Origin: Quillaja saponaria
Lineage: Eukaryota; Streptophyta; Magnoliopsida; Fabales; Quillajaceae
Direction of reading: 5' to 3'
DNA length: 64,000 nt
NCBI GenBank assembly: GCA_029379385.1
Contig: CM055608.1
Span: 18,226,350 to 18,290,349, forward strand
Shown: positions 1-10,910 of the stretch, one piece after another
Layout of the letters: each line of letters begins with the position of its first letter
Numbering within the stretch: the first letter of the stretch is position 1
Notes under the pieces: model-generated
What the model was told of the DNA's origin: nothing
Seen by the model: the letters and a program-made list of their open reading frames with translations, nothing else
Database searches by the model: none
Translations under genes and position numbers: made by a program

Positions 1-430
1 AAGGAATTAGCTATTAAGTAGGAAAAAACTCCTTGTTTAGGAGTTCTTGCCACCCCCTATACTCTATTAGATAGGGGAGGTATAGGTTTGATTGAGAAGT
101 ACCTTTACATGTACTTTTCTTCTTCTTCTCTCTCAAAATTTCAACAATGAACATAATATTCTCTTTTCAATTAATGATGATGTAGCTTAAGTTTTTATTC
201 AATTGCAAGAGGTAAGTAACCTTGACTTATGAAGCTACTATATGAGAATCAGTTTTTAAGAGAAAATCTGATATGCACAAATGCAAGTGTTAATGTTTTT
301 CTTGGTTAATTGCTTAATGATTATGTTTTTTAGTTTATTATGATATACACATGATAGATTGATATATGTAATCTGATGCTAGTTAATTGATTAATGTAAT
401 AATAGTCATACCACTAATACAATTTATGGG
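1..430. other. Non-coding lead-in, LTR-like
   Basis: No convincing coding sequence. A perfect short stem (54-60 with 71-77, 10-base loop) lies near the start. Positions 257-389 recur with small changes at 1539-1673, inside DNA that follows the PPT-like site of the Athila-type element, so this stretch is probably old element DNA rather than host intergenic sequence. Confidence 0.4.
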
Positions 431-986
431 TTGCAAGACATTGAAGAAGATGAGTACACCCCACTTATCTCTTTCTTATGCAAGGGTCGAACTACATGGA
501 AATTGTCCAAAGGTGAGCCAATTACTTTCCGAGCCATTGGAATGAGCAGAAATGAAAAGGCTTGGTTATTATTCTTGTCTAACAATATGTGGCCTTCTAC
601 ACATACCAATGATGTCACCAAGGAAAGAGCTATTCTCTTGTATTCCATTATTACCGGCAATAGCATTGATATTGGAAGCTTAATTTTTTCAAATATCACC
701 AAGTGTGCCCATATCCAAACAAAGGAAGGACTTAAATTCCTATGTTTAGTCATTGTTTTATGTTTCTGGGTTGGTGTGCACTTTGACAATAAATGAAGAG
801 TTGTTGCAACCTAAGGGGAATATTGATAAGACTGCTCTTGCCCATCTCCCGATTCATAACAATATGTTAGTAGAAGGTAGCTTATCTTTAGCACCACAAC
901 CATCTCAACCATCTATAACCCAGTCATATAGGCCCAGGACTTTGACTCAACATATGGAGCAGGTACAGAGACTCCAAGAGCACTAA
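431..986 (+). pseudogene. Athila-type env-like / 'putative plant transposon protein' fragment
   Basis: The translation carries the run MSRNEKAWLLFLSNNMWPST followed by HTNDVTKERAILLY, a pattern I recognise from the plant 'putative plant transposon protein' domain (PF20167 type), often found in the env-like region downstream of integrase in Athila-lineage Ty3 elements. The N-terminus is missing. A frameshift near 760-790 moves the second half (LQPKGNID..., then a proline/serine-rich tail) into another frame. A second, better placed copy is at 61884-62463, where integrase lies upstream. Function of the domain is unknown. Fragment, surely non-functional. Confidence 0.65.
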
Positions 987-1196
987 CAAAGTTGCCTTAA
1001 TGCTATGGCATAGATGCAGCACATGTGCGTTGAATATATAGGAGTGGACATGATTACCTTTCCACCATACCCAAATCCTCCTTTCTTTGACAATATGGCA
1101 GAAGATAAAGATGAAGAGGAAGAGGATTAGGCACTCTTCGGCTTTTCAGGTAAGTTTCCTTTTCCTACTTTATTTTTTGTTATGTTATTTTATTCA

Positions 1197-1227
1197 GTTG
1201 AGGACAATGCCATTTTCAAGCTTGGGG
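1197..1227 (+). other. Polypurine-tract-like site of Athila/Tat element
   Basis: A GAGGACAATGCC motif followed by AAGCTTGGGG, then TGTGTTATG. Plant Athila/Tat elements commonly have an AGCTTGGGG-type purine tract directly before the 3' LTR. The same arrangement is at 62673-62703. Inferred by position after the env-like ORF. Confidence 0.4.
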
Positions 1228-2287
1228 TGTGTTATGTGTTTTTGGGTGTTTTAGGTTGTTTCAGTTGTTTAGTTATTGCTCGTGTTTATGTGTGTCGTTG
1301 TTTTAGTGTGTCACTTGGTTAAAAATGCTATTATACTATTACTGGCGCGATTCCCCCATCCTATGACAAGAATTTGGTTATTGGGTAATATTGATACTTG
1401 TGTTTCAATTCTTGAGTTAGTAGCACTGTAGCGTGTGATTTCCAACATTCATTATGCACTTGGTCTTTTTCTTTAGATTGTGTTGCTTACATAGAAATGG
1501 TTTATGCTTGGATACTTGTGTTTAGGCCATTGTTGGTTTAAGAGAAAATCTGATGTTATACACAAATGCAAGTATTCATGTTTTTCTTGGTTAATTGCTT
1601 AATGATTATGTGTTTTAGTTTGTTATGATATACACATGATAGATTGATATATGTAATCTGATGCTAGTTAATCATTAATGTCTTTGCATGGTTAATTAAC
1701 ATGAGTAGCAAAAGTAGCACTTAAATTAAATCTGAGTTTATTTAAGTGTTGCTTGGAAAATCTAATCTACATTAAGTTAATGCCGCTTGTGTGTTAATTG
1801 TTTAGAATCAATTACACTTATCTAATTTGTAATGCTTTCATGTAATTAAATCCATAACGCTTGATAATGGTTATTATGTGATTAGTGTTAGTTATTCCGC
1901 TTGACCTAATTAACAAAGAGGTAAGGATAGGAAGGAAAGACTTGTTTCCATGGTTGAGCATGCACACATATTAAGATTGGTATTTGTTTTGTTTTCAATG
2001 ATTAATAGCTCATGAATCTTGGCGAAAACTTCTCTGTAGTTGAGTCATACAAATCTTTGGTTATTTGCTTAGTTTAGTAAGTTTCTACCGAAAATTTATT
2101 TTTTACATTTAGAATTTAATTCTCTTATTTTTCTTGCATGCTTAGCTATTTTAATTTAGTTTAGATCAAAGATCAACACCCCATTTATTTACTTTGCTGT
2201 TTTGAGTGCATAGTAGTTAGTTTGCATATTTATAGCATATTATCATCACAACCTATTTTAGAACTCCATTTACCTTTTTACTCTCGA
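1228..2287 (+). repeat. LTR-like AT-rich non-coding DNA
   Basis: Begins TGTG just after the PPT-like site. No ORF. The first 150 bases match 62704-62830. From 1383 on the sequence is also present at 36152 onward. A 130-base part (1539-1673) is similar to 257-389. Most likely 3' LTR DNA; its far end could not be defined. Confidence 0.35.
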
Positions 2288-2759
2288 CAAGTAACTAGGC
2301 CTTGCCCTTCTCTAAATGTAAATAACTTCACTTCAGGTCACTTAGGCTAAATCATCCCAGAATCCCCTCTAAAACACCTTGGACTTCAACTGCACGTACA
2401 TCAGTCCTAGCAGAATGCCAGTAACTGTCCTATAGCTCCATCACTTCCTCTACCCAAAAACAGATACTACCAAGCTCCAAATTATTTCATTCAACTTCTT
2501 TTCAGCAACTCTAGCTAGACTTTGAGACTTAGAGTCCGAGTTCCAGCCTAAATTGCCATGGGAGGCACCATTAGACTTCTAAGAGGCTTGCAAATAGATT
2601 ATCATCAACATGTAGACAAGATTTGTCTGCATGGCTACCATTCTTCCCGGTTGGTTCACAACCAAAAACCTCAGTAAAACACCAACATCCCAAGTCTTGC
2701 AACTCCCAACTCTACTTGCCCATACTGCAGCAATCCTTTCTATGATTTTGAAGTGGCCA
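2288..2759. repeat. Fragment of the 1.6-kb repeat family, cut by EPRV A
   Basis: Similar to the right-hand parts of the long repeats at 19966-21629 and 26742-28351 (shared block from AGTAAC..GGCCTTGCCCTTC to ATCCTTTCTATG.TTTTGAAGTGGC). The match stops where viral sequence starts, so the virus joined inside this repeat. No coding content. Confidence 0.75.
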
Positions 2760-3302
2760 GAATAATGAACACTATGGCCCCAAATGCTAAGATTGAGTCT
2801 AAAGAAGGGAAACCACACTTTTTATAGCTAATCCAGCTAAGACAAATATGGTGGTGCCTAAGACAATCACTTAGGATCAAGGTAAATCTTCCTGAAACTT
2901 GAAAAATTGACTAAGGAATTTCTCCTAAGAATAGAGACTTAGAATTAGTAGTTGAATATACTGACCGTGATGTAGAGATGAAATTCTCTGCAAACAGAAA
3001 GATTAAACTGAATCTAGGAGAGTCTTCTAGAAGGAGGTCTACGTCTTCAATTCCTACCACTGAAATTGAAAGAAGATAAGTAATTGAGGGAATAATAAAA
3101 TCTAAAGATCAGATTAGTCACCCTCAGTACCAAGTAGAGACACCTTCAAATTTAGGGTTAAAATCACCCTCAAGAAATAATTCGCCAACACCCTCTGAGA
3201 TGGGATACAGCGTATGCATGTTATCCTCTACAGAGTCGTTACACCCGTTTACCATTAAACATAAATAATTGTATACAACTTTTAGTGAAAAAGAAAGAGA
3301 TT
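2760..3302 (+). pseudogene. EPRV A movement protein C-terminus and link to coat protein
   Basis: Begins at the equivalent of MNTMAPNAKIESK, which in the other copies follows the caulimovirid 30K-type movement domain. It continues through a serine-rich linker to the beginning of the coat-protein region. In-frame stops and a frameshift near 2820 break it; a stop near 3076 is shared with the twin copy. Compare the open version of this stretch at 29383-30048 (-). Confidence 0.7.
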
Positions 3303-3437
3303 AAAAGTTTTGATAAGCAGTTTCTAGAACATTAATGAACTTAGGATCCTCAAAATTAGGCTAATCTTTTTTGTGGAACCTAAAGGCTCGTTCAAGCCAC
3401 TTAAAGAATGCTGGCTTCTTATGATATTTTTCCAAAA
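3303..3437 (-). repeat. Internal inversion in EPRV A
   Basis: This 135-base stretch reads as viral coat-protein N-terminal sequence (HKKPAFFKWLERAFRFHKKD) only on the minus strand, while the viral sequence on either side reads plus. The same inverted piece is in the twin copy at 38079-38209. It matches, in minus-strand EPRVs, the normally oriented stretches near 13050-13190 and 47600-47750. Confidence 0.85.
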
Positions 3438-4757
3438 TTCCTTCAATCTTTAGGAAAACAGTCCTCAAGGATAGAAAATTTTCTAATTCAAGAAAAGTCA
3501 GTCCCAACAAATAATTCCTCAGACTCCAGGATCTTCTAGTAAAGAGTCTACTAAGATAGATCAAATCATGATGAAACCTCCACTAGAAGTCAATCTGAAA
3601 TTCATAAAAGAATCTAGAATTAATGATAAAAACTTTGTGGATGAATTAGTCAACAGGTTATAGAATATGAATATATCTGAAAAGAAAAGTGTCAACATGC
3701 TGAATCAAAACCAGGAAAAGTCATCCAGAAAAGACTCACATTTAGAAGTTAATAAGCTTCATTGGAAGAAGACAACTCCAACTGCCCCATCTAAAATGTA
3801 CTACCCAAGACCCTTCACAGTTAGATCTTCAATATGAAGATAATGCTATTCAAGACAGGGTCCAGTTTGATGGTAAGTCCATAGTTGAATGGAACATTGA
3901 TGGACTGGCAGAATACTAAATCCTCCAAACAACAAAACACATGCTATATATGCTGTAGCATAGTAGGTCCAATGGAAACACTGACAGGGAAATAGTCTTA
4001 GCCATAATCAGTGGGTTTACAAGACAATTGTTAGGATAGGTGGGATTTCCACCTGTCAAATATCTCTAAACAAGAGATCTTAAATTCTGTGAAACAAGAA
4101 AATGGAAATCTAAACTGATATAGTTAACACATTAATCTATACAATTATAAACCACTTTGTTGGAGCTAATATGCTTAGGTTAGATAGATCACACACGAAC
4201 AACTGATTATCTTAGGTGTCCAGATCTATCTCACTTCCAGTGGTATAAAGATGTGTTCTTATCAAGAGTTTATCAGAGACCAGACAGTCAAGCTGACTTT
4301 TGGAAAGAAAAGTTTTTAGTAGGTCTCCCAACTCTGTTTACTGATAAAATTAGAAATAAACTCAAAGATAAGCATGGTGGTAATATACAGTAGCTATACT
4401 TATGGAGAGTTAGCTTCAGAAGTAGTGTCAGAAGGAATATCATTATGTAATGATATTAAGCTAAAACGACAAATTGACAAAGAGAAATTAAGCGGGAAAA
4501 GAGCTTTAGGAAATTTTTGTGAACAATTTGGATATCCAACAAGTAGTCAATTTCAGCAGTCTAAAAAGACTCATAAATTTCAAAAGAAATTCTCTAATAA
4601 ACAAGAGAAAACAATTTAAAAAGAATGAAAAGTCAAAGACTGGTATTATGAATCCAGTAAGAAACCTTTGGTCAAGGAAGCTAATTACAAAAAGGTTCCT
4701 ATTTGTTATAAGTGTGGAAAACCGGGTCATTTTCAAAATAAATGCACTTCAGATTGA
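3438..4757 (+). pseudogene. EPRV A coat protein region with CCHC zinc knuckle
   Basis: Fragments resemble capsid sequence of the other copies, such as CPDLSHFQWYKDVFLSRVYQ near 4215-4275, followed by a lysine-rich stretch. A zinc knuckle, CYKCGKPGHFQNKC, is encoded at 4704-4745; it is the caulimovirid coat-protein RNA-binding signature. A stop follows at 4755-4757 because of a small deletion relative to EPRV D, putting the next segment in another frame. Many frameshifts lie upstream. Confidence 0.8.
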
Positions 4758-5360
4758 TGAAGGTTTAAAGAAATCCTTATGTCAAATCTTATTAGAGGAC
4801 TCCGACGAAGAAAAGGAACATTTGAATGCTTTTATAATACAGCAGTATAATTTAGACTCTAGTATAGAGGAGTCAGAAAATGATTATAACTCTGAGTCAG
4901 AATTATCTGAAAAATCAAAATGCTGTTCAGATAATGATTGTGACGAATGTATCCTAAAAACTATAGGATTAAATAATCTTAGTATAAATGTCTTGTCAAA
5001 AGAAGAAAGTCTGATTTTAGACTTAATTGATAAAATAACAGACCCTGAAGATAGAAGAATACAGTTAGAAAACTATATTCATATGTCTAACAAAGGTAAA
5101 AGTTCAGTAATAAAAGGAAGTATAAAAGATGATTCTTATTCCTTTAAGAATATTATAGAAAGAGTAAAAACTGTTAACTCTTCATCAAAGGAACCAACTA
5201 TTGCTGATTTAAAATCAGAAATTAATGAAATAAAAGAAGAAGTAAGGACTCTAAAACAGAAAGTTTCTAATCTTGAAGAATCAGATGAAGATCAGTTCCA
5301 AGATCTTATATGGGTAATCATCAAAAGAAACTAAAAATCCAGAACCTGAAAACAGAGGAA
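4741..5360 (+). pseudogene. EPRV A acidic and coiled-coil region after the coat protein
   Basis: Longest open part of this copy. It encodes an acidic segment (LLEDSDEEKEHLNAF), a cysteine cluster (CCSDNDCDEC), a helical part (SKEESLILDLIDKI) and a heptad-like coiled coil (INEIKEEVRTLKQKVSNLEE) at about 5218-5280. The same region is the best conserved one in D, F and A'. The coiled coil could play a virion-associated-protein-like role; that is inference. Confidence 0.65.
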
Positions 5361-5379
5361 AAGATATAATAATACATGA

Positions 5380-6060
5380 ACCTGAAGAAGGAACTGTAAA
5401 CATCCTTAATGATCCAGAAGGATGGATCTGTGCTGTAGACTTAGTTATAGCACAAAAATGGTTCACTAAGATTAACCATAGTTGTAAATAATGAATTTAG
5501 TTTTCAGTATGTTGCCTTAATAGATTTAGGAGCAGATTTGAATTGCATCAACGAAGGACTAGTCCCATCCAAGTACTTTCAGAAAACTACACAAATACTC
5601 CATGCTGCGGATGGAAATCGTCTAATTATAGACTACAAATTATCTAATGCGGCAGTCTATAATAACAAGGTATGTTTTCTTGTACCCTTTGTTCTAGTCA
5701 AGGGCCTGGCACAGGGAGTGATTCTAGGAAAACCATTTTTTACACATGTTATTCCCAATTTCTAAAATAGACGAATCAGGAGTAGAAACTATAATAAAGG
5801 GAAGACAAATTAAATTTGAATTTGTTGAAGAACCACAAATGCATGAAATCAATCTTATGAGAGATACCATTAAAAGAAAAGAAAATTTTCTTATGTCTTT
5901 AAAGGAAGAGATAGAGTATAAGAGAATTGAGCTACAATTGAAATCTCCAAAGCTTCAGATGAAATTAATAAATTTCAACATAAAATTGAACAAACAATAT
6001 GTGCAGAGATTCCTAATGCTTTTGGAATAGAAAACAACATATTATAGAATTACCTTATGA
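5380..6060 (+). pseudogene. EPRV A retropepsin and linker to RT
   Basis: Aspartic protease fold: LIDLGADLNCINEG with the catalytic Asp codon at 5523-5525, then a hydrophobic stretch ending in VILGKPFF. The usual D-S/T-G is DLG here, while EPRV D has DSG, so the active site is altered. The linker after it is rich in Lys/Glu and probably helical (KRKENFLMSLKEEIEYKRIE). Frameshifts near 5760 and 5960 split it. Confidence 0.8.
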
Positions 6061-6870
6061 ACTAGATTTCTCAGAATAACAAATACCCACTAAGGCTAGG
6101 CCAATTGAGCTATGGGCCTAGACATTTAGAAATTTGCAAGTCAGAAATTGAAGAAATACTAAAAAGGGAGTAATAAGAAAAAGTTATAGTCCCTGAAGTT
6201 GCCTAGCATTTTATGTAGAAAATGCCGCAGAATTAGAAAAAGGAGTCCCGAGGCTAGTAATTAATTACAAACCTCTGAATAAAGCTCTTAGATGGATCAG
6301 GTATCCAATCCCTAATAAAAAGGATTTGTTAAATAGACTTTATGATGCCAAGATATTCTCTAAATTTGATATGAAATCAGGATATTGGCAAATTCAAATA
6401 GCTGAGGCAAGATAGGTACAAAACTGCCTTCACTGTACCTTTTGGACATTATGAATGGAATGTTATGGCATTCGGATTAAAAAATGCTCCATCTGAATTT
6501 CAAAACATTATGAATGATATTTTAATTCTTATCATGAATTTATAATTGTTTATATTGATGATGTTTTAGTTTTTTCTCCTCTATTGAGAAACATTTAAAA
6601 CATCTCAATATATTCTTGAATATTGTCATGAAGGTGGGATTAGCAGTTTCTGCAAAGAAGGTAAAAATATTTCAAACTGCTATTCTTTTTTTAGGACATA
6701 ACCATTCATAGAGGCTCTATTATACCAATTGATAGAGCCATACAATTTGCTGATAAATTCCCCAATGAGATAAGGGAAAAACACAATTGTAGAGATTCTT
6801 AGGAAGTCTAAATATGTAGGTGAATTTTACAAGGATTTAGCCTTAGATTACAAATTATTATTTGCAAGAT
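6061..6870 (+). pseudogene. EPRV A reverse transcriptase
   Basis: RT motifs are readable across frames: [44 protein letters not shown] and the catalytic YIDD at 6551-6562. Several one-base indels compared with the twin (near 6409, 6522, 6577 and 6703) break what is one open 166-residue stretch in copy A'. Not functional. Confidence 0.9.
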
Positions 6871-7370
6871 TATAAAAGAATCCTCCAGAATGAAATAATG
6901 AGTCTACAGAAGCAGGTTAAGAGGATAAAGCAAAGAGTTAAAGAACTCCCATGTCGCTATATTCCTCATCCAGATGCATTAAAATAGTGAAAACAGATGC
7001 TTCCGAGATAGGATATGGAGAATACTTAAACAAAAAATTGCTAATAAAGAGCAGTTGGTTAGATTTACTTCAGGAATTGGAAAGGTGCACAACAAAATTA
7101 TTCTACTATAAAAAAGGAAATATTATCAATTGTCATGTGCATTGCCAAGTTGAAATCTGACCTGTTAAATAAAAAAATTCTTATTAAGAATAGATTGCAA
7201 ATCTGCTAAGGATACCTGCTTTATGTTAAAAATATAGCATTTAAACAAATATTTGCTAGATGGTAGGGAATCCTTTCTGTTTTGAATTTGATATAGAATT
7301 TATTAAAGGAGAATCTAATTCTTGGCCTAACTTTCTAACTAGAGAATTTTTGCAGGGATCCTAAAAGAAA
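6871..7370 (+). pseudogene. EPRV A RNase H
   Basis: Carries the RNase H start motif KTDASEIGYG near 6990-7020 and a degraded remainder. Intact relatives in this window show a SWK-type stretch after it (EPRV C, 24354-24566). Interrupted by several stops; ends just before the start codon of the downstream ORF. Confidence 0.8.
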
Positions 7371-7378
7371 AGGGCGTT

Positions 7379-8488
7379 ATGACCTCTCAATCTAATACTC
7401 CCACAAAAAGAAACCTCTCCACTCCTAATATCGAGGAGACTGATAAAGATTTCTTATGCGATCAGGCTTATGAATTAGCCCTTCCTTGTAATACCAAGGA
7501 TTTCAAATATCCATACATTCCACTATCTTATAAAAATATAGCACCAATTGAGAAAAGTATGCTAATTGAGCATCATATGAGATAGCCCCTTTCTATCTCA
7601 ATAATTATCTTCCCCTGAAATTGGAACCCAGGGAATATTTTAGTCTATTTAAATATTCTTGTGGACAACAGAAGATCAATTTCTCACAAACCTGGATTCG
7701 AGCAGGGTCAAAATGGGCTTATTCAAAAATCATCATTTATAAAGTGATGAAGCCAGAAGAATGGGGTATGGATTTATACCATCAAAAACAAATCAGAGAT
7801 AGAAGAATATTTCCTCGGCTATATACTTATTTTGATTATATGGCTGCATGGGAAAACTTGCTTTTATTTGAAAACAAAGCAAGAAAGCATAGCTGGTTTC
7901 TAAGGTTCACCCTTAATAAGAACCTTCTCCCACTACTTTTCCTCAGTGGTTTAAAACATGGTATTTTTCTTGGGGATTATTTCCTATATCCCTACCTAAA
8001 ATATGTTCATCTATACTGGTTAAGATTTTGTAAGAATAATAATTCTCTGGATCCTTAAGACAAAATTATTTTCTACAGCTTATTATCAGCTTCCATGGAT
8101 TGTTAAATGGGAATATATTGTAAAAGAATGTTCCTCTTCTGCCTTTGGGATTAATCAATTAGTCCCCTGGTTAATTCGTAGAACTCAAATTACATGGTGG
8201 GACAACTTCTCTAATTTTGAAGAGAACCTTAATAATTTTCAAAAGCTAGGGATCTTAAGATCTAAAGCTTCTTCTCAGAAACCTTATATAAATGAAAATA
8301 AAAAGGTTCTTGATTTAAAAGGCTTATTAGCCTCCTCTTCTAAAGATGATGTTCAAAAAGAGCTCCTAAAAATTCTTGAAGATAATAGTTCTGAGATGAG
8401 TCAAGATGACCCAGCCTATTTCCAGGATTCTCAGGACCCTTTGGACGAAGGAGCACAAGATTTTTTGGATGAAGAATCTCATCAATAA
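7379..8488 (+). pseudogene. EPRV A promoter-proximal ORF (ORF4/transactivator position)
   Basis: Starts MTSQSNTPTKRNLSTPN directly after RNase H and ends at a TAA before the viral promoter. This is where solendoviruses and caulimoviruses carry the transactivator/inclusion-body ORF; I assign it by position only. Features are a Trp/Tyr-rich middle (KVMKPEEWGMDLYHQKQ, FDYMAAWENLL) and an acidic tail (SQDPLDEGAQDFLDEE). Frameshifts near 7570 and 8060 break it. A TGG codon at about 7893 is TAG in the twin copy. Confidence 0.6.
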
Positions 8489-8682
8489 TTTTCTTTTCAT
8501 AAAGCCAAAGTTTATTGTTCTAAAAGGAGAAAGACTTTGCTTTTCAAAAAGCAAAAGATATCTTTTCAAAAAAAGAAAGACTTTCGGTGACTTGAAGACA
8601 AAGTTCTTTAAAGAAAAGGATTTACTTTATTAAAGTAAATATTCCCTTTTTAGCTGGTGAACCGACTCCAATCCATCTAAGA

Positions 8683-8774
8683 CACGTGCCCAGACAGAAG
8701 GATGAGCCTTATCTCAAGGAATCTGCTTTTACCAACCTTATCTCTTAGGCAATTGTGTTAGGAGTATTATTTAA
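8683..8774 (+). promoter_or_regulatory. EPRV A promoter (G-box and TATA)
   Basis: A G-box core CACGTG at 8683-8688 and a TATA-like TATTTAA at 8768-8774, about 80 bases apart, sit after the last viral ORF and about 205 bases before a polyadenylation signal. The order matches pregenomic RNA promoters of caulimovirids. The same G-box/TATA pairing recurs in D, D2 and A'. Confidence 0.65.
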
Positions 8775-9184
8775 GGGCCTCTGCCCTCCATTGTTTGATA
8801 AGTTTTGAAGTTTATTAGAAAAATCAGAAGTTTGAAAAAATAACATCTTTGAGTGTCTGGAGTGTTTTGTAAAATACGAGTGAAATTCTCAAGTTTGTAA
8901 TATTGGGCTTGTACCTGTAGCTGCTATTGCTGTTGTAGTACCAGTGACTGTGTGGTGTACCTGTGCTTTGATCCTGTAATAAAGAATTTGTTTATGTTAA
9001 TGTAAGTGTTCTTCTACTCTTCTTTATATTTGGTTATTAATCTGGCCTGCTGAATTATATAGCAGCTGTTTCATATGCTCTGTGAATTTTTGTTTTTTTT
9101 CTCTGTATGATCGATACCCTACTTACTATACTACAAATATAGTTAGTTAGGTTTTAATTTGGTGAACATCGATGACTTATCAGT
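8775..9184 (+). other. EPRV A terminal-redundancy/leader region
   Basis: Holds GTACCTGT-type motifs repeated several times (8908-8970), a hallmark of all leaders in this window, then the polyadenylation signal and a stretch matching the other leaders (GCAGCTGTT...) to about 9110. The final 70 bases up to the duplication breakpoint could not be assigned. Confidence 0.5.
8978..8983 (+). terminator. EPRV A polyadenylation signal
   Basis: AATAAA about 205 bases after the TATA box, the short-redundancy arrangement expected for a pararetroviral pregenomic RNA. The twin copy has AATTAA at 43631-43636. Confidence 0.6.
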
Positions 9185-10054
9185 GGAAAGCCTGGCTAGA
9201 TTCAAATTATCCAACAATGGCACAATTTTTTGGCCTTCCAAATGGTGATCTTAATATGCACATCAGGTAATGTTCTTGGAGTTGTGCAACACCTTCAAAG
9301 GCAATGGCATTTCTGATGATGCCATTTGTCTAAGACTTTTTCCTTTCTCACTTTGAGATAAGGCAAGAAGTTGGTTATACTCCTTGCCATCCCACTCCAT
9401 CACTACATGGATAAACTTGGCTAAAAAGTTCCTAGAAAATTCTTTTCACTGGCCAAAACAACTAAGTTACAAAATGAAATTACCTCATTCATGCAACAAG
9501 ACCAAGAATCTCTCTATAAAGCTTGGGAAAGATACAAATACTTGATGAGACAGTGCCCTCATCGTGGCATTCCAAAGTGGCTATAAGTCCAAACCTTTTA
9601 TAATGGTTTGGTTAGCCAAATAAGAACAACCATTGATGTCATAGCTGGCGGTGCATTAATGGGAAAATCCAATGATGAAGTTTATGAACAGGAAGCAATG
9701 GCTTCAAACAATTATCAATGGCCATCTAAGTGACTTGCAACTCGCAGAGTAGCTGGGGTACATGACTTAGACATCCTCACTACCTTAACGACATAAGTGG
9801 CTGGTTTAACTAAAAGATTTGATACTCTTGGGGTCTTGACAATGAACAATCAAGTTAAGGCTTGCGAAATATCCATAGATGGACATACTAGTGACCAATG
9901 CCCAAACACAGAAGCAGTGCAATATGTGGGCAATTATAATAGGCAAAACAACGCTTTCTCCAACACTTATAATTCGGGATGGAGAAACCGTCCTAATTTT
10001 AGTTGGAAATCAAAGCATATGTGTTTAATCCAAATCAAGTTAATGGTTTTAACA
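9185..10054 (+). pseudogene. Athila/Tat-type gag fragment, copy 1
   Basis: Frameshifted gag: readable pieces include ESLYKAWERYKYLM, MASNNYQWPS and, open from 9797, TSDQCPNTEAVQYVGNYNRQ. The zinc knuckle at 9863-9901 has Ser in place of the second Cys (CEISIDGHTSDQC). Compared with 44353-45431 the N-terminus is lost: the 7.8-kb duplication ends in CAGT and is joined to GGAAAGCC and then CTGGCTAG, which are separated by further gag sequence in the longer copy. Confidence 0.8.
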
Positions 10055-10198
10055 TGACTTGAACCATTCCTATGTGTAGATACTTAAATTTCTTTTTATG
10101 TTCTTCTATCAATTTAGAAGAAAAAACCTTAAACGTATCTTGACCTTCCTTTAAAGGTATTGACTCTTCCATTGTCTTAATTATATAGTCTTGCTTTA
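10055..10198 (-). pseudogene. EPRV movement protein scrap joined to gag, cut by the gap
   Basis: Minus-strand movement protein N-terminal sequence (IIKTMEESIP region) that starts right after GGTTTTAAC of gag. The identical join is at about 45432 and 58025. The right side runs into unknown bases. Confidence 0.8.
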
Positions 10199-10298
10199 NN
10201 NNNNNNNNNNNNNNNNNNNNNNNNNNNNNNNNNNNNNNNNNNNNNNNNNNNNNNNNNNNNNNNNNNNNNNNNNNNNNNNNNNNNNNNNNNNNNNNNNN
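10199..10298. other. Assembly gap, 100 N
   Basis: Exactly 100 N, the usual placeholder for a gap of unknown length. Left flank is viral; right flank matches 62824 onward. In the 56873-64000 copy these two flanks are separated by about 4.7 kb (integrase, EPRV G, env-like ORF), so a similar amount may be missing. Confidence 0.95.
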
Positions 10299-10910
10299 AT
10301 CCTATGACAAGAATTTGGTTATTGTGTAATATTGACACTTGTGTTTCAATTCTTGAGTTAGTAGCACTGTAGTGTGTGATTTCCAACATTCATTATGCAC
10401 TTGGTCTTTTTCTTTAGATTGTGTTGCTTACTTAGAAATGGTTTATGCTTGGCATATCCTTGCTTGGTTTACAACGCTAGAATTTGCTTGATTCCCTCTT
10501 GTGGCGAAATTCTAGACAAAACTAAGTTAAGCAAAGGATTTAAGGCCATTGTTGACCTTTTGAGCCTTTCAAGCTAACCTTGTTTATTTTATATCCTTAG
10601 TACACCCCTTTGAGCTTATTAAGCCTTTTTCTTGGTCACCCATATTATTGCTTATATCGTTTGTTGTGAAATCCAATTTTGAACCCTTACTCTTAAGCAT
10701 TTGGTCATTTTAGATCAATATTGAGCCATGCAAGTAAAGGAGAAAAATGGAGGTTGAAAAAAAAGAAGAAAAAAGCATAGATGGTTGTGCCCTTTGTTCA
10801 CCCCAATTATTCATATAAGAAATATTCAAAATAAAGTAATGCGATGTATGAAAGCTCTTCAAGGTCTATAATGATTTAGTTGCTTAGACTTATGCTTATT
10901 TTCCCTATTC
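10299..10910. repeat. LTR-like non-coding DNA, repeated at 62824-63437
   Basis: No credible ORF. Its first 150 bases also resemble 1365-1505. It ends at the poly(T)/AT run of the LINE 3' end. Inferred to be Athila-type LTR DNA, since the second copy follows a PPT-like site. Confidence 0.4.

Larger units (their letters stand above)
2760..9110 (+). mobile_element. EPRV A: degraded solendovirus-like endogenous pararetrovirus
   Basis: Contains, in viral order, the end of the movement protein, coat protein with zinc knuckle, acidic/coiled-coil region, retropepsin, RT, RNase H, a promoter-proximal ORF, then the promoter and leader. The movement protein N-terminus and the primer site are absent, so the copy is circularly permuted and incomplete. 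There are many frameshifts and stops plus one internal inversion (3303-3437). The end after about 9110 is uncertain. It lies wholly inside the 7.8-kb duplication and has a twin at 37528-43760. Confidence 0.85.
1383..9184. repeat. Segmental duplication, copy 1 (7.8 kb)
   Basis: Near-identical in the same orientation to 36152-43837. The left breakpoint is at GGGTAATATTGATAC: here it is preceded by LTR-like DNA, in copy 2 by EPRV D. The right breakpoint follows GATGACTTATCAGT. Copy 1 carries more single-base insertions and deletions than copy 2, so several reading frames are more broken here. Confidence 0.9.

Noticed and set aside
54..77. Perfect 7-bp stem taken as a terminator
   Set aside because: Intrinsic hairpin terminators do not apply to plant nuclear DNA, and there is no gene upstream.
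424..789. Minus-strand 121-codon ORF
   Set aside because: It lies exactly opposite the env-like domain, which is recognisable on the plus strand; it is a shadow.
4506..4736. Minus-strand 76-codon ORF, and its twin at 39278-39508
   Set aside because: Antisense to coat protein; hydrophobic composition comes from the complement of Lys/Glu codons.
10177..10389. Minus-strand ORF across the N run
   Set aside because: Its open frame is created by undefined bases.
10395..10577. 60-codon ORF repeated at 62920-63102
   Set aside because: Identical because the DNA block is duplicated; no homology recognised and it lies in LTR-like DNA.
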